DNA of 64,000 bases from Brachypodium distachyon. Lineage: Eukaryota > Streptophyta > Magnoliopsida > Poales > Poaceae. This document shows positions 1-11,854 of the stretch, in pieces (position 1 is the first letter of the stretch; the number at the start of each line of letters is the position of its first letter). The notes under the pieces are model-generated. The model had not been told where the DNA came from. It worked only from the letters and a program-made list of their open reading frames with translations, and did not search any database. The DNA lies in contig NC_016132.3 of the NCBI RefSeq assembly GCF_000005505.3, forward strand, positions 3,286,001-3,350,000, in the 5' to 3' direction. Made by a program: the position numbers and the translations under genes.

Positions 1-2484
1 TCTTCCCCTTGCCTGCGAGTGAATTGTTTGTAACAAACTCCGTTTATTCATTCTTCCTCCTTCCCAGTGGATTGTTGCATACCTTTCTGGTCAGTTTTGT
101 TTCTTACACATTAAGCTCCCGGAATTGGAGGGAACCCTTATCTGCTAGTGCCTTTCTTTAAGAGACACTCGTATTAATTGTACTTGTTCTATTCTACTCC
201 TACATACCACCAACAACACCTCTATGGTTCCTAACTTCCTCCTAGCTCCGAATATATCTTATTTTACCCATTTATTATTCTTATCAACCTCGAATGCAAC
301 AGGAGCCTCTTGGTTTGGAAATTGGAACTAGTAACCCCATCATGCATGGATGAATGCCCAGATGCAAAATAATGAAGCAGCAGCTGTTACTTGTACTTGC
401 TAATTATGTGATCCATGTCAAAGTTGACTTGATGGAATCTACCAGGAGATGTTTGGAGCCAGAGAGATGGATCGATCGCATCAGATCAGATCAGCTGGTT
501 TGCAACATTTGGTGTGTCCCAGCGACGGTACATGCATGCTCGCCCTGTTTCCATTCTCCATTGATTACTTAGCATGATTGAAGGAAAAAAGAGTGTATAG
601 TACCATCATATACCATGTACATGTTGCCTAAAACTTGTAGAGTTTCCGATCCCAGCAGATGGTGCATGCTAGCTCGACCGACCCCCAATGAATGACATGA
701 CTTTGCACAATAATGCACAACTGGCACCGCTGGGTTTGTACACCTCCAGAGCTATGCTCACCTGATGTGTTGCTCACCTGCTTGGCCTATTTCTGCTGAG
801 CTACCATAACTGGAGCTGCGAATGATTCGCACTGCCACTATAGCCATCTCACGCACATGTGTATATATATGTGTGTGTGAGCTACATGCATCCACATGTA
901 CCCCCATATGCACCACTGGTTCACTCACTGCTATCAAAGATGAATTGCATCTTCACATATATAAATATATATATATATGTATGTATACATGATAGCCAAA
1001 TATATATGTACATTTTTTCGACCCTTTCTGAATTCTGAATTTTTTTTCTCGAACACGCCAGCGAGGTATCATTTTCATTAAGAATTCTGAATTTCTGATG
1101 CGTATACATGGATCAAAGCCTGCACTGCAGGCATCTGAAGCATGGATCGAGACGCTGGCTTTGTGAGTGATGAACAAGATCTCTAGGCTTTTGATGGATG
1201 GATCTAGGCACTGTTTTCGCATGGAGCGGTGTGCCGCGAGAACGTGCCAAAGTTTCCTTCTGGGTGCTGTGTGTGTGATGTGAGGAAAAACAGCTTTAGC
1301 TCATCAGCTACTGCAGCAGCTAGCTAGCATCAGTCAGGATGAGAAGGAGAGGCTGCTGGCTGGGGAGCGGGGGCGCTGTTGCTACGATGTGCGGATCGAT
1401 CGAGCAGCTGGCCGGGCAGGAAAAGACTTGACATGCAACTGGCGGAGCAGGGCCATGTCCAGGTTATATCTGTCTGTGTCCGTTTATCTCTGACAGCTGA
1501 GCTATCATCGGGTAAAACGTGAAACCCACTGGGATGCATTGTAGCTAGCTACGGAGTAGTACAGTATATTATCACGCATCTCTCTCTTTCTTTCTCTCGT
1601 GGCCGGGCCGGTTGTCTGTTCATCCTGTGCTGCTGTATATATTCGTGATGTGTATACATGTCTGAAACATGGACGAATTGATGGCGGACCGATGAGCTAT
1701 CATGGATCCATGTTTCATGTGTGTGCTTGCTGTAATTAATGGATCAAAGTGTACGTATGGTCGATCGGCCGTCCGTCGTCACGTACACATCGCCATCGAG
1801 ATATGATCCTATAGCTAGCTATAGCTACACGTACCGGGAACTTTGCGTGCAATCATTCCATTCCCCGTCGATATCTCTACTTGATGAGAATTAATTAATA
1901 ATCAGCGCGTATGATGAATTCGTATCCATCATAGTATAGCGTAGCAATGCTAGCTGATGACTATTTATTGGAACTATTTGGTGGTTAGGACGCATGCATG
2001 CATGCTACACCACGACACATCAATATTTATGTACATACATATATATGTGGGTATAGTATTTCGATCTCAATAGAGGACAGCTAGCTAGCGCACAACAAGC
2101 TAATTAAACAATCCCTTCTGCTGAATACATGTAATCATGCATATATGCTGATGATGAACACAATCATGAAAATATGTAGTATGCGTACTGTTTTCCCACA
2201 TTCTGCCCGATAAATTAGCTAGATACGGACATATATGAATGCATGCATGCATGTCTTGTCATAACTGAAGGAAATTAGACATGGATACGGTCGTTTATTG
2301 ATGGAAATCCAATGGGGGTACGCGGGAAAGCAAGAAACCAATATAGCCAATAATTCAGATAGAAATGATTCCTAAAAAAAATAAGAGAGAAAAAGGAAAA
2401 AGGATGAGATAAAGTGAAGCTAGCAGCAAGTGGAGAGAGAGGGGGGGGGGGGGGGATGGAATGCCTTCAAGCTAAACTAGGTAG
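1..2484. other. Intergenic, no gene seen
   Basis: Short open frames only, none with a recognisable domain or splice structure. The stretch holds simple repeats: TATATATG/TGTGTG runs near 860-985, CATG-type runs near 1990-2010 and 2240, and a 15-base G run at 2441-2455. It could include the UTR or promoter of a gene off the left edge, but nothing in the sequence proves that. Confidence 0.5.
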
Positions 2485-2493
2485 GCCCATTGT

Positions 2494-2730
2494 GTCGATT
2501 TCAACATATCTGACCTAGTGGCGAAAAGAATTCAAAGAATGAACTCGGTGCGGAACTATTTCACGCCGGTAACCCTTTTTCTCAGCGCCCAACAACTAGG
2601 CGTTACACCAGGTAGCACAGCGCCTAATCAGGAGGCGCTATGTAACAGCCAGCGTGGCACGAGATGCCAGCGTGGCCAACTGGAGGCCCACCAGGCTGGT
2701 CATGTAGCGCCTAAGTGTTGGGCGCTACAT
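2494..2730 (+). repeat. Left terminal inverted repeat of the 9.35-kb MULE
   Basis: About 237 bp that match the reverse complement of 11615-11845 with only scattered mismatches. The arm starts GTCGATTTCAACA (right arm GTCCATTTCAACA). It contains several short palindromic blocks of the form AGCGCC...GGCGCT, for example around 2595-2615, 2630-2642 and 2706-2728, which could fold into hairpins. The two arms differ at about 10% of positions by eye. Confidence 0.92.
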
Positions 2731-3211
2731 CACCCGTGGCTTGTATCCCGCCCGAGCCGAAACCCTAGAGCTATTCTTCCCCACGTCCAGCCCGAAGAAC
2801 AACACCCGTGTTCAGTCTCTGCCCCCGCAAAATCGTTGAATCCGGCTGCTAAGTTGCGGGATTTCGCCCCCCCGAAGTGCATCAAGGTACCCTCCCCCAT
2901 TTCCTTTAGTTATGTCCGAATAGAATCCGCAGATTTCGTTGGATTTCGTGGTTTTTGGAAAGGGCTTAGTTGTGGTATGATTGTATATAGTTCGTTTGAG
3001 TCACGGTGTGTTGGAGAACTCCATGTTTACCGGGTAATCTCTATGTTTTGAACCATACCGTGTTAGAAACCCAAGATTGGTAGGTTTAGTTTGGAGGGGA
3101 ACCCTAAGAGTGCAAATAATTTTCAAAAGAATGCTTGTAGTTTTCCGTTGATGTTAGGGGCGTTGATGCTAGGGGCGTTGATGCAAGTTTTCCGTTGTAA
3201 TACTTTTATAG

Positions 3212-3960
3212 ATGGCAAGAATAGTTCATGTTCACCACGTGGACAAAGAGGCTTTTTTGGGTGGCAATGAGAAGGTGGATTTGGAGGAGATAGACTTGGT
3301 GTTCGATTCTAGTCCTACATATGCAGAGCTATTGGAAGAATTGAGGATTGAGTTGAAATGGATGGATCCAAGTGATGTTGTTGAGTTGGAGGGAAGACAC
3401 AACGTGGGGTTTGGGTCTCATACCTCCGTTGGAAGACAATGCGCATCTCTTCCGAGCAACGTTGGGCAGCATACAAAGAGACGGTCGCAGAATCACAAGA
3501 CAAGGCTCTTGAGTTATTTGCTTCAAGGAAGACTGATGGCAATGCGCACATTGTTTTGAACCGTAGTTTAGTTGGAAGGGACTCCAATGTTCGAAATAGG
3601 AGTCCGGCACCCATGACGGAGCCTCGGATGCCGGAACCCTCAAATGTGATTACATCGCCCGAAGAGAATGATGATAATTTGGGTGACAACAGGGAGGATG
3701 AGTTGCATGACAATAATGTTAGTGATTTGGAAGCATATTGTTTGCAAGAGGACATGGATCGGGACCTCCCTTTTCATAGGTCTTATCCAGTGGATTCAGA
3801 TGACAATGGTCCCTAGGAAGAAGTTGATGAGGATGGGTTCACAGCGGAAGAAGCCAAAGTTCATGAGAAGGTGTTAGGCCGTGATCATCTGATACCATTG
3901 TTCCGTGATATGAGTTTTGCGGATGACGCCGTTGTTGAAAGGTATAGCGCCCTTGTTGAA
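3212..3960 (+). pseudogene. mudrA-type MULE transposase, N-terminal remnant
   Basis: The frame from the ATG at 3212 begins MARIVHVHH and continues with ELKWMDPSDVVELEGRHNVGFG, which matches the N-terminal region of MuDR-class transposases in grasses. A plausible leader intron lies upstream: donor AAG/GTACCC near 2887, acceptor TTTTATAG/ATGG just before the ATG. Near 3425-3440 the reading frame shifts, and the homologous sequence resumes at 3439 (RISSEQRWAAYKETVAES). An in-frame TAG follows at about 3814-3816, after which clear transposase sequence (EEAKVHEKVLGRDHLIPLF) continues to about 3955. The DDE catalytic core, which should follow, is absent: at 3966 the sequence becomes a 117-bp tandem array. 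This is therefore a broken, 3'-truncated transposase gene. Confidence 0.82.
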
Positions 3961-3965
3961 GGCGC

Positions 3966-4433
3966 TAGTATATATCACATTTCATTCCAATAGCATTTGG
4001 ATCACTCGGAACAGCAGTCACGGGATAGCGCCTCCAGCCGGAGGCATGACACCTCGAGCTTTAACGCCCGAGTTGAAGGTGCTATGGTATCACGCATTTG
4101 ATTCCAGTAGCGTTTGGGCCATTGGAAACGTAAAGTCAAGGTACAGCGCCCGAGACGAAGGCGTGAAACGTAACCCTTTAGCACCCTCGTGGATGGCGCT
4201 AGTATATAGTGCATTTGATTCCAGCAGCGTTTGGATGACTAGGAACAACAAAGTCAAGGAATAGCGCCGAAACGTGCGGCCTGAAACGTTAAGATGTTGC
4301 ATCCGCCGTTGAGACGCTAAGGTATGACAATTCATTCCGGTAGCGTTTGGGCCGTTACTAAACGAAAAATTAAGCTATAGCGCCTACGCCAGAGGCGTGA
4401 AACGTAAATCTTTAGCGCGACATAAGGGGGCGC
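3966..4433. repeat. 117-bp tandem repeat, four copies, with GCGCC inverted repeats
   Basis: Copies start at 3966, 4083, 4200 and 4318 and a fifth would start at 4434, giving spacings of 117, 117, 118 and 116 bp. Each unit opens TAGTATA/TATGGTA-like, then has a block like CATTTGATTCCAGTAGCGTT, then one or two short inverted repeats built on AGCGCC and GGCG(C/T), often followed by GTGAAACGTAA. A partial unit (GCGCCCTTGTTGAAGGCGC) sits just upstream at about 3946-3965, at the exact point where the transposase reading frame ends. The hairpin blocks resemble those in the MULE terminal repeats, so the array probably arose from TIR-like or internal MULE sequence. Confidence 0.85.
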
Positions 4434-4678
4434 TGAAGCTTGTAAACAGGCAATTATTAAGAAATTTCAAAAGGTATTACTTACAGGAAAATTCATATGA
4501 ATGAAGGAAACATAAACATATCCTCAAATCAAACTTCCAGCCACATTAACAAAATCACAAGGTGCAAGCATAAATTAAGCCACATCATCCACACAAGTTT
4601 AGCAACATAGACCACATAATCCACACAAGTTCATAAAAATATAAACATGGTCCAAACTAAGATAGGTTCATTGCTAGT
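4434..4678. other. MULE internal spacer
   Basis: AT-rich sequence between the 117-bp array and the stop codon of the PMD gene. It contains a short imperfect repeat (two close copies of a CACATAATCCACACAAGTT-like phrase near 4578-4630). It may hold the 3' UTR of the leftward PMD gene. No coding signal was seen. Confidence 0.4.
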
Positions 4679-7600
4679 CTAGTTCTTCGTGCGTGTCCTA
4701 GTAGACCGTCTAACGCCTTTGCCTTTCGCAACCGCGGTCTTTCGTCGGCGAGGAGGTTGAACATCTTCTTCCTCTTCCTCTTCTACGTCCTCATCTTCAG
4801 CCTCTTGCTCTTCTACGTCCTCATCTTCTTGTTCCTGATCTTCTGTAACATCCCAAATTTTCCCAAACTTTGCATCACGCATTTGCACTCATAAGCATCA
4901 TGCCATTTATGCACCTTGAACATTTTAAACCAAGATTCCAAATTTAAAATCCCTTTTATTAAGCTTTTGCCTTTTAATCTTCTTTGTTACCTTTTTGAAA
5001 TTTCTCAACCCATAGGGTTTGTCAATATAAAGGGGTTTATTGCATCAAGATAAGCTACCCCATAATTTTTGGAATTTATTTTGGAGTTTAAAAACTATTT
5101 TGTTTCTAAATATTGTTGCACTAGAGGCAACTATTTAAGCAAAACTATTTTTAATAATTTGCTTTTGGAAGGAATCAAGTCCCAGATGCTTTAGCATTGA
5201 GGGATATGATTTTACAAATTTTCTGGAATTTATTTGGGGTCATTTGGAGTTCAAAATCAAAAGATAGAAGGGAAAAACAGAAAAAGAAAAAGAGAAAAGA
5301 AAAAAAAAGAAACCAGACCGGCCCGGCCAACTTGGACCGAACCGGCCCAGCTGCGCCCGAACCGCGCGCACACGCGCCTGCCCAGCGCGGCCCAAACCGC
5401 GAACCGGCCCAGCAACAGCTCGCCCAGCCCAGCGCCGCCGCCCACGCGCCCGCAAGTCTTCGTCTTCCTCGGCCGGGAATCTAGCGAGGACCGTCTTCAC
5501 TTCTCGTCATCAATCCGCAATTTAGAGCACGCCATTAAGCCTCTCTCTCTCTCTCTCTCTCGCGTCACTATAAAGAGACCCCCTCCCTCTCTCATTTCCC
5601 CCGCACCCCCTCGCTCAACCCCGCGCCCACGCCGTGTAATTGCTCGCCGGAGTTTTCCGCCGCCGCCGTCGTTTTGGAGTCACGGTCGTCTCCACGGTGA
5701 GCCCCGGTCCAAAAGCTCGAGTTCTTCTTCTTCCTCTCGTTCTTGCGCATGTTTTGACGCGCGCGGTTTCTTGTATGGTGCCCTGTAGCAGCCGGACGCC
5801 GCCCGCCCGTCCTCGCCGGAGCTCCCACGACGTCGCCGCCGCTCGTCGTCGTCCTAGGCGACAACCTCGGCCCCGTCTCGCCAAGCCGTGCGCATCACCA
5901 TCTTCGCCTTGCCGCGCCGCCCACGCCCACGCCCTCCCTGACGCCGAAGACCGCCGGAACGCTGTCCGCCGCCCCCGCCCGAACTGCGCCGCCGCCGAAG
6001 GTCCACCGCATCTCGACCGTAGGATCTCGGCCAACGGCCGAGATTAAAACATTTTAATCGAACCGGTACCGACGAATCGTGTGGTGACACGTGGCAATGT
6101 ATGAAATGCAATTTTTATTCCCGGATGAATTAAATGGTAAAATTGCAGAAAAACCCCTGGAACTTCAAACACTCATAACTTTTGAACCGTTTGGCCAAAT
6201 TTGATGATCTGCACCATTTTCGAATCCTCATGACATGTAAAAACTTTTGGCACAGTTTTTTTTTTCAGTGTTGGACAACTAAAACAGGACCAAGTGACAG
6301 AATGCTCCACTTTGAACGTAATCACTTAAAAATTGATCTATAAATATTTTGGACGATTTATCCACTCTTAAAATTTCTTAGAGGCACCCTCTACCCAGTG
6401 TAGCCAGAAGAAAAAGTGGTTATGTATAAAAAATGAATGTATCACCAATGTTGGTATAATCTAGCTTAAAATGGAGTAAACTGGAGTATTTTAATGATTT
6501 CCATGCTGCACCCCATGACATGATCTTAACATTACACCACGTAGATTTAAATCACTAAACGAGCTATTTGTGACAGGAACAAATTTTAGGTTGCATCATG
6601 TGCATAGCATCATGGCATATTTCATTTGATTGCTACTATGTATTGGATGGTTGTTTATTTCGGTTATACGTTTTGTGGTTAGATTTTACGGAGTGCGAAC
6701 CCTGTCTTTGCGACGAGTGTGAGAACAACCACAACCTTGGACAAGGCAAGTTTCACCTTGACCATGAATTACCTAATATCGCACTTATTTTAATCCTTTA
6801 TGCATTAATGTTGTTTGTAGAATTGCATTAGGATTAAATTATCGTATTTATGCTAGCTATATTGTCCTAGTAGAATAGATTTTTCCTCGCCGTCATATCC
6901 CCACCAATAGCCTTCGTTAGTAGTTACGCTTAGTCGTGCTATGTAAATATGCGTGGGAGGGAACCACTTTCATTCTAGAAATATTGTTGATGTAAAAGTT
7001 ATTTTTGAAGTATGGCTAAAATCAACTACTAATGAACCATCCTGGGTGAGCGGCTTTGAGTATTATGGTTGTATGCGACGTCAGATCCATTTCTATGGGG
7101 CCCGCTGAGTCGTCTCTCCGTGGATTCGGGAGCGTCCATGGTCGTCTCTTCCGTGGATTCGGGGAGCGTCTGCGTCGCAAATGTGGAATGCCACCCGGGG
7201 TAACCACAGGCTGAATTGGGTTCCTGTTTAATTGCTTCCAGTACAACCACATGCTATATGGGCTCTGGCGAGAATAGAGTATGTCGTATGAACCTAGACC
7301 CGAAGAATTGTAATGATGTAGCAGTGTAGGTGGAGCGTGATTCTCTCGTGGTTTAGGGAATTACTTCTAAAAATCTCGTAATCGACGCCGTTTCTACTCT
7401 ACCCTGAGGACAGCAAGGGATTAACCCGTCGGTTTCTTGTGGGGAATGTGTACAACCTCTCGAGAGTGTCAAAACTAAGTACTTAGCCGTGTCCCTGGTT
7501 ATGGACGAATTATGAGCAGTTGGATATGGAGACTAAGTAAAGTCTCACTCATTCAAAATTCTAAATAAAATGAATGATTTAAACTTGGGTTAGGAGCATT

Positions 7601-10571
7601 GATGTGTCTACTCAATGTCCTTAGATTTAAATAGGAGCATCGGTGTGTCTACCCGATGTCCAATAGATTTATAATACTATAAAATTTAATTGTAGTAGGA
7701 TAAAAATGTTATGTTAATTGCTTCAATGCCAGAAAGCCTGATCTCCACATAGCCAATAATTGCATATAATTGTTAGGATCTGTTATAATTTCCGGTGAAC
7801 TTGCCAATACATTCAATGTATTGACCCTAGTGGCTGCAACCTTTAAACTGTTGCAGTGAATTCCGACGACGAGTAAGGTTACGTTGTTGGGTCACGAGCC
7901 TGCATTCCAACATGCGCTCTCTGTGGCGTTGAATTGGCTCAATATTTTTCTCGCTTTTCCGCTGTTGGACAATTTATGCTGTTTTTAAATGCTAACCCGA
8001 GTGGTTATGCAAAGTTGTGAGTACTATAAAGTTCTGGATGATGACGTTGTAATAAAATTTATCGACCTTTGTTTCTCGATATTACATCTTGAACTGTGTG
8101 TGCTAGTGAGTCGATCCAGTGACTAGCACTATAAGCACAGAGATCGAACCCTGTACGGGGGCGATCGCTTCATCTTCATCCTCATCGTTATAGACAATCT
8201 TCCTTCTTTTCTCATAATCTGAAGGGGTATAGCGCTTCAACGGCTTCCTAGGTTTGACTACGAACGCTGATCGTTGCCATGCCTGCAACGTGGTGTTGTC
8301 ATCCACATCAGCTCCTTCCTGTAAAAAAGAGGAAGGTAATGTATATTTACTTTGTGCAATACAAGTTGCAGCGTTATGTGTGCTTACTCATATATTGACT
8401 TTCTGCAATACAACTTACCTGATTGATCCATCGTCTTCTAGGTCAGCCGGGGAGGCTTGTACATCATCAGAAGGCGAGGAGGAAGATGACTGTGATGGTG
8501 ATACAATCTCAGTGTCATGGTATCCTATAATGTTGGCAAGTCGGCGTAGTCTTTGTCCGGTTCGCTATAATTTGACAAACGAACAAATAATAAGTACGAA
8601 ACTTGCGTTATATTAGATGTAAATGATTCTTATAATCGTACCTTCACAAAGTCTCGGAGTGTACCATCACCGTTCTGTGACTTAGCCGTGCTTTCTAAGA
8701 CCGACTCACACGCATCGGCATCCTTCCTGATCTCCTCACGCTATAATCATTAGTGGAGGGTGAACGGGCGATTGCCAGCAAAGCGAATAGAAATAAAGGG
8801 AGGACAGAACATACCACAAACTTCAAGACAGGAGCAAAATCTGTTTGGCGCCCTTCCCTTACGAGTCGGTTGTACTCAAGGTCTGCAACCTCGTCGAATA
8901 GCACGGGCTCTTCCAGAATTTCTGGGTCGTAAGCCGGTGGACATATGGTGGCACATGTGTTGGCGAGATACCAACGCACGTAGTTGCTAAAGGCCAGTGG
9001 GCAATGCTCTCGAAGTTGTGATCCTCGAGCTTCATTTGCCTTCTCAAGACACCGCTTAAACTTGTCGACATGGCTCCCATGAACCACAGGCCAATTCTGG
9101 ATCTTCTTGCACTTCTTCCTGTCAAGGCTACAAATTAAAAAGAATGCTATTAGTAATATAAGAACGACAGGCCAACAACCGTATAATGGTAAATACATAG
9201 GGAAGGCACTCGTACTCGTGAAGTCTGATGCCCGTGTCCTTCCTCTTTGGCGGGTTAGTCTGAAACAATCCAAATTGTGCCATGACACGATGCGGCAAAT
9301 GTAATTCAATGGCCCACAAACATACCATTGGGCAGCGCATCACCCACAAATGTTGTTCTTCTAGGCACTTCGGATTAAGTTCAAACTCGAAGGTCTGACC
9401 GAATGTTTCCCCCGCACCGTATGGCTGCCAAACAACCTACAAAGTAGCATAGTTTACTGGATTGAAGAATGTGATGACAATATGTAAACAAAAGGAAGAA
9501 TGCAGACAAATTTACCTGCTCTCGGAGACACGATCCCACTTGTATGCCCATGTTGGTCGGCGCAGCGGATTGCCATGATCATCCCAAGGATGAAAGTTCA
9601 GCACCTTCGGCCGGCCTACTGGGAAGCGCTCCCAGCTCCATATTGAAAGCAGGATCAAAGGACCGCCAATCCCACTCTCAGGACCAATCCTACGACAAGC
9701 ATCATCCAACTGCAAAAAAATAGACATATTGGTTATTTGGTCTTGCGGCGACCGTCAATGACAGAAGATGTACAAAAATATAAACAATGTTTGAACACAT
9801 GGTTACCTATCGATACAGATACGCCAGGGCAGCCGTACCCCAGCTCCAATTTGCATCCCATACAGTAAGTGCCTTCAACCACATCCATTGGGTTGTCCTA
9901 CCACCGCCATCGGCGAAGAGTGTCCTCGTGATAATGTACCACACGGACACGCGAGCTTACTGCTGAACCACCTCTTCATTTGCATCAGGGGGCACTCTGC
10001 GAAGTTCTGCGTGATCCAAGTATAAGTAGACCCCGCTGGTACTCTATCATGAATGGGGTCCTCGGACTCAGGGGGGGGGGGGGGGGAGGGGGCTTCCAAT
10101 AATAACCTGCATCTGCTCGCGCCATCCCGAAGAGTTGGTGTCCATGCATACCGGTTCTCCTTCGATGGGAAGTGCTAAGATCATAGAACATCCTGTAGCG
10201 TCACCGTCATCTCCCCAGTCATGAGGTGAAATGTGTGCGTCTCAGGCCTCCACCGGTTCACAAGGGCCGTGATTGCAGCAGCATTGAGGGATGGCGTGGA
10301 CCGGGTAACTAGATGTATGAAGGGGAGGAGCCCTGTCGTCTCGATGTACTGCATGTACCGCTCATCATAGCGCATGATGTTTGATGAGGCACCGTGTGAC
10401 CTCAGTTTCAGGGGTTTTAATTCCTGCGAAATAATAAGCCCAAAGGTTACAATGTCGATGTAAAATAAACCTGTAAATATAAAGGCATGTCAAACTTTAA
10501 ATTACCCGCATTTCGTCCCGCATCATATGCGCACGGTGATGCTGATCGTAGTGCTCAGAAAGAAGTGCCAT
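4679..10571 (-). pseudogene. Plant mobile domain (PMD) gene carried by the MULE, broken
   Basis: Reads leftward from ATG 10571. Exon 1 (10506-10571) and exon 2 (9807-10423) join in phase and encode classic PMD sequence: ALLSEHYD, LVNRWRPETHTFHLMTGEMT and VPAGSTYTWI. Further exons are visible at 9516-9709 (GRPKVLNFHPWDDHGNP), 9210-9436 (WQPYGAGETFG, LHLPHRVMAQFG) and from 9127 down, then two more near 8640-8745 and 8420-8570. The last exon begins near 8320 and is split by the solo LTR; across that gap it stays in frame and ends in an acidic then basic tail at 4679. Lesions: a 1-base loss near 10191, a frame slip near 9990-10010, TAA at 9957-9959, and TAG at the exon 2 end (9807-9809). Known relatives include MAIN/MAIL-type proteins and transposon copies; the TE location makes this the transposon type. 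The exon 3 to 4 phase does not join cleanly. Confidence 0.8.
4844..8172. mobile_element. Solo LTR, 3329 bp, of a Gypsy-type retrotransposon
   Basis: Starts TGTAACATCCCAAAT and ends GATCGCTTCA, that is TG...CA, the usual LTR termini. It is flanked by a perfect 5-bp duplication TCTTC at 4839-4843 and 8173-8177. No reverse transcriptase, primer-binding site or polypurine tract lies inside, so only one LTR remains, as left by LTR-LTR recombination. Removing it together with one TCTTC rejoins the last PMD exon in frame, which independently confirms both edges. The LTR includes a GC-rich segment at about 5320-6020 and a CT microsatellite near 5540-5562. The open frames seen there are compositional. 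Assignment to Gypsy rather than Copia rests on length and the terminal sequence and is an inference. Confidence 0.9.
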
Positions 10572-11614
10572 GGTATATACAACATAATTAACAACTAATA
10601 AGATAATTTTCATCATGTCTATTTAGAATTACCAAAGAAAGCTAAAGTACATCTAGCTAAAGTATATCCATCACCGTTAAAGTACATCTAGCTAAACAAA
10701 TAAAGCATAGTTCCCATCATCTATTTCCAATGAATAGCTAAAGTACATCTACCTAAACAGATGAAGCATAGTTCCCATCATCTATTTCGAAAAGCCAAAT
10801 CACTATTACCATACCACAATCTATAATTTGCAGAAAATAACTTGGACACTATGCTAAGGGTACCGTAAAGTCAATCTTATAGCAAACTAATACTATAATT
10901 TCGACACTATGCTAAGAAAAAATTCACCACTATTACCGGCTGCAAAACTATAATGTCAACGAGGTAAAATTTACCACTATTACCTAACCTAATTTAGCAC
11001 TATTACCGTAAAGAACATAAAAATCTTCCCTTCTATCTGCCCTTTAACCAACCACAAATGAGCAATACACAAAGGACACTCTTCTGTTCTAGGATTAGCC
11101 ATTTAACCAACCACAAACTATGATGAGTTCGGGTTCTAGGGTTTGCGTAAAGTATGTACAATTCCTTACTATTCTAGGATTTGACTAAATTAGGTACAAA
11201 TCGGAGGTATTTCGGAAATCCTAACACATCTAGGGTTTGGCTTAACTAGGAAGAAATACGCACAAATTTCCGCATGAAATTGAAGGAAAAGGAATAGAAT
11301 ACATTTGGGGGAGGAAGGGAATCAAATCCACCGAGAAATTGGACAAATATTTACCTGGGACGGTTGTTCTTGCGGCGGGCTCGAGCAAGAGGCTACGCCC
11401 CGGTTGTTCTAGGGTTCGAAGGAAAACGAGATCAATAGCGGCCGGGGAGGAAAGGGGAAACAAACCAACCGACAAATATTGGAGCATTACGGGATTTACC
11501 TGGGGCCAGAGAGGGGAACGGCCGCCCCAGTTCTTGCGGCGGACGCGCGAGAGAGAGGGGAACGGGCGTCGGTTGTTCTAAGCAGAAAAGGAACGGGCGC
11601 TGCTTAAGGGCGTA
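10572..11614. other. MULE internal non-coding region upstream of PMD gene
   Basis: Sequence between the PMD start codon and the right inverted repeat. 10600-11240 is AT-rich, with repeated phrases such as CTAAAGTACATCTAGCTAAA (three near-copies at about 10640-10760). 11330-11590 is more GC-rich and may hold the promoter and 5' leader of the PMD gene. No coding exon seen. Confidence 0.4.
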
Positions 11615-11845
11615 AGATGTTAGCGCCCAACACCTGGGCGCTACATGACCATGGTCGAGTTGGCCACGTTGGCATCTCGTGCCACGCTGGCTGTTACATA
11701 GGACCTCCTGATTAGGCGCTGTGCTACCTGGTGTAACGTCTAGTTGTTGGGCGCTGAGAAAAAAGGTTACCGGTGTAAAATAGTTCCACACCGAGTTCAT
11801 TCTTTGAATTTCTTTCGCCGCAAGGTCATTTTTGTTGAAATGGAC
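11615..11845 (-). repeat. Right terminal inverted repeat of the 9.35-kb MULE
   Basis: Reverse complement of 2494-2730 with scattered changes. Contains the same AGCGCC...GGCGCT palindromes, for example the one at about 11621-11643. The outer end GTTGAAATGGAC abuts the GCCCATTGT target duplication at 11846-11854. Confidence 0.92.
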
Positions 11846-11854
11846 GCCCATTGT

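Larger units (their letters stand above)
2494..11845. mobile_element. Mutator-like element (MULE), 9.35 kb, with 9-bp target duplication
   Basis: Both ends carry long inverted repeats (left 2494-2730, right 11615-11845). The element is bounded by a perfect 9-bp direct repeat, GCCCATTGT, at 2485-2493 and 11846-11854. Long terminal inverted repeats plus a 9-bp target duplication are the hallmark of Mutator-family transposons. Inside, a mudrA-type transposase remnant reads rightward from the left end, and a plant-mobile-domain gene reads leftward from the right end, so the two are convergent as in maize MuDR. A 3329-bp solo LTR is nested within it, so the element was about 6.0 kb before that insertion. 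Both genes carry frameshifts and stops, so the element is not autonomous now. The perfect target duplication suggests the insertion itself is not ancient, or that this short match survived by chance. Confidence 0.93.

Noticed and set aside
2518..3051. 177-aa open frame at the left MULE end
   Set aside because: Half of it is terminal inverted repeat and the rest is an inferred leader; the same repeat reads differently at the other end.
3917..4335. Open frames of 70-115 aa on both strands
   Set aside because: Produced by the 117-bp tandem array; peptide repeats simply mirror the DNA repeat.
5197..6047. Pro- and Arg-rich open frames
   Set aside because: They lie in the solo LTR and have no recognisable protein features.
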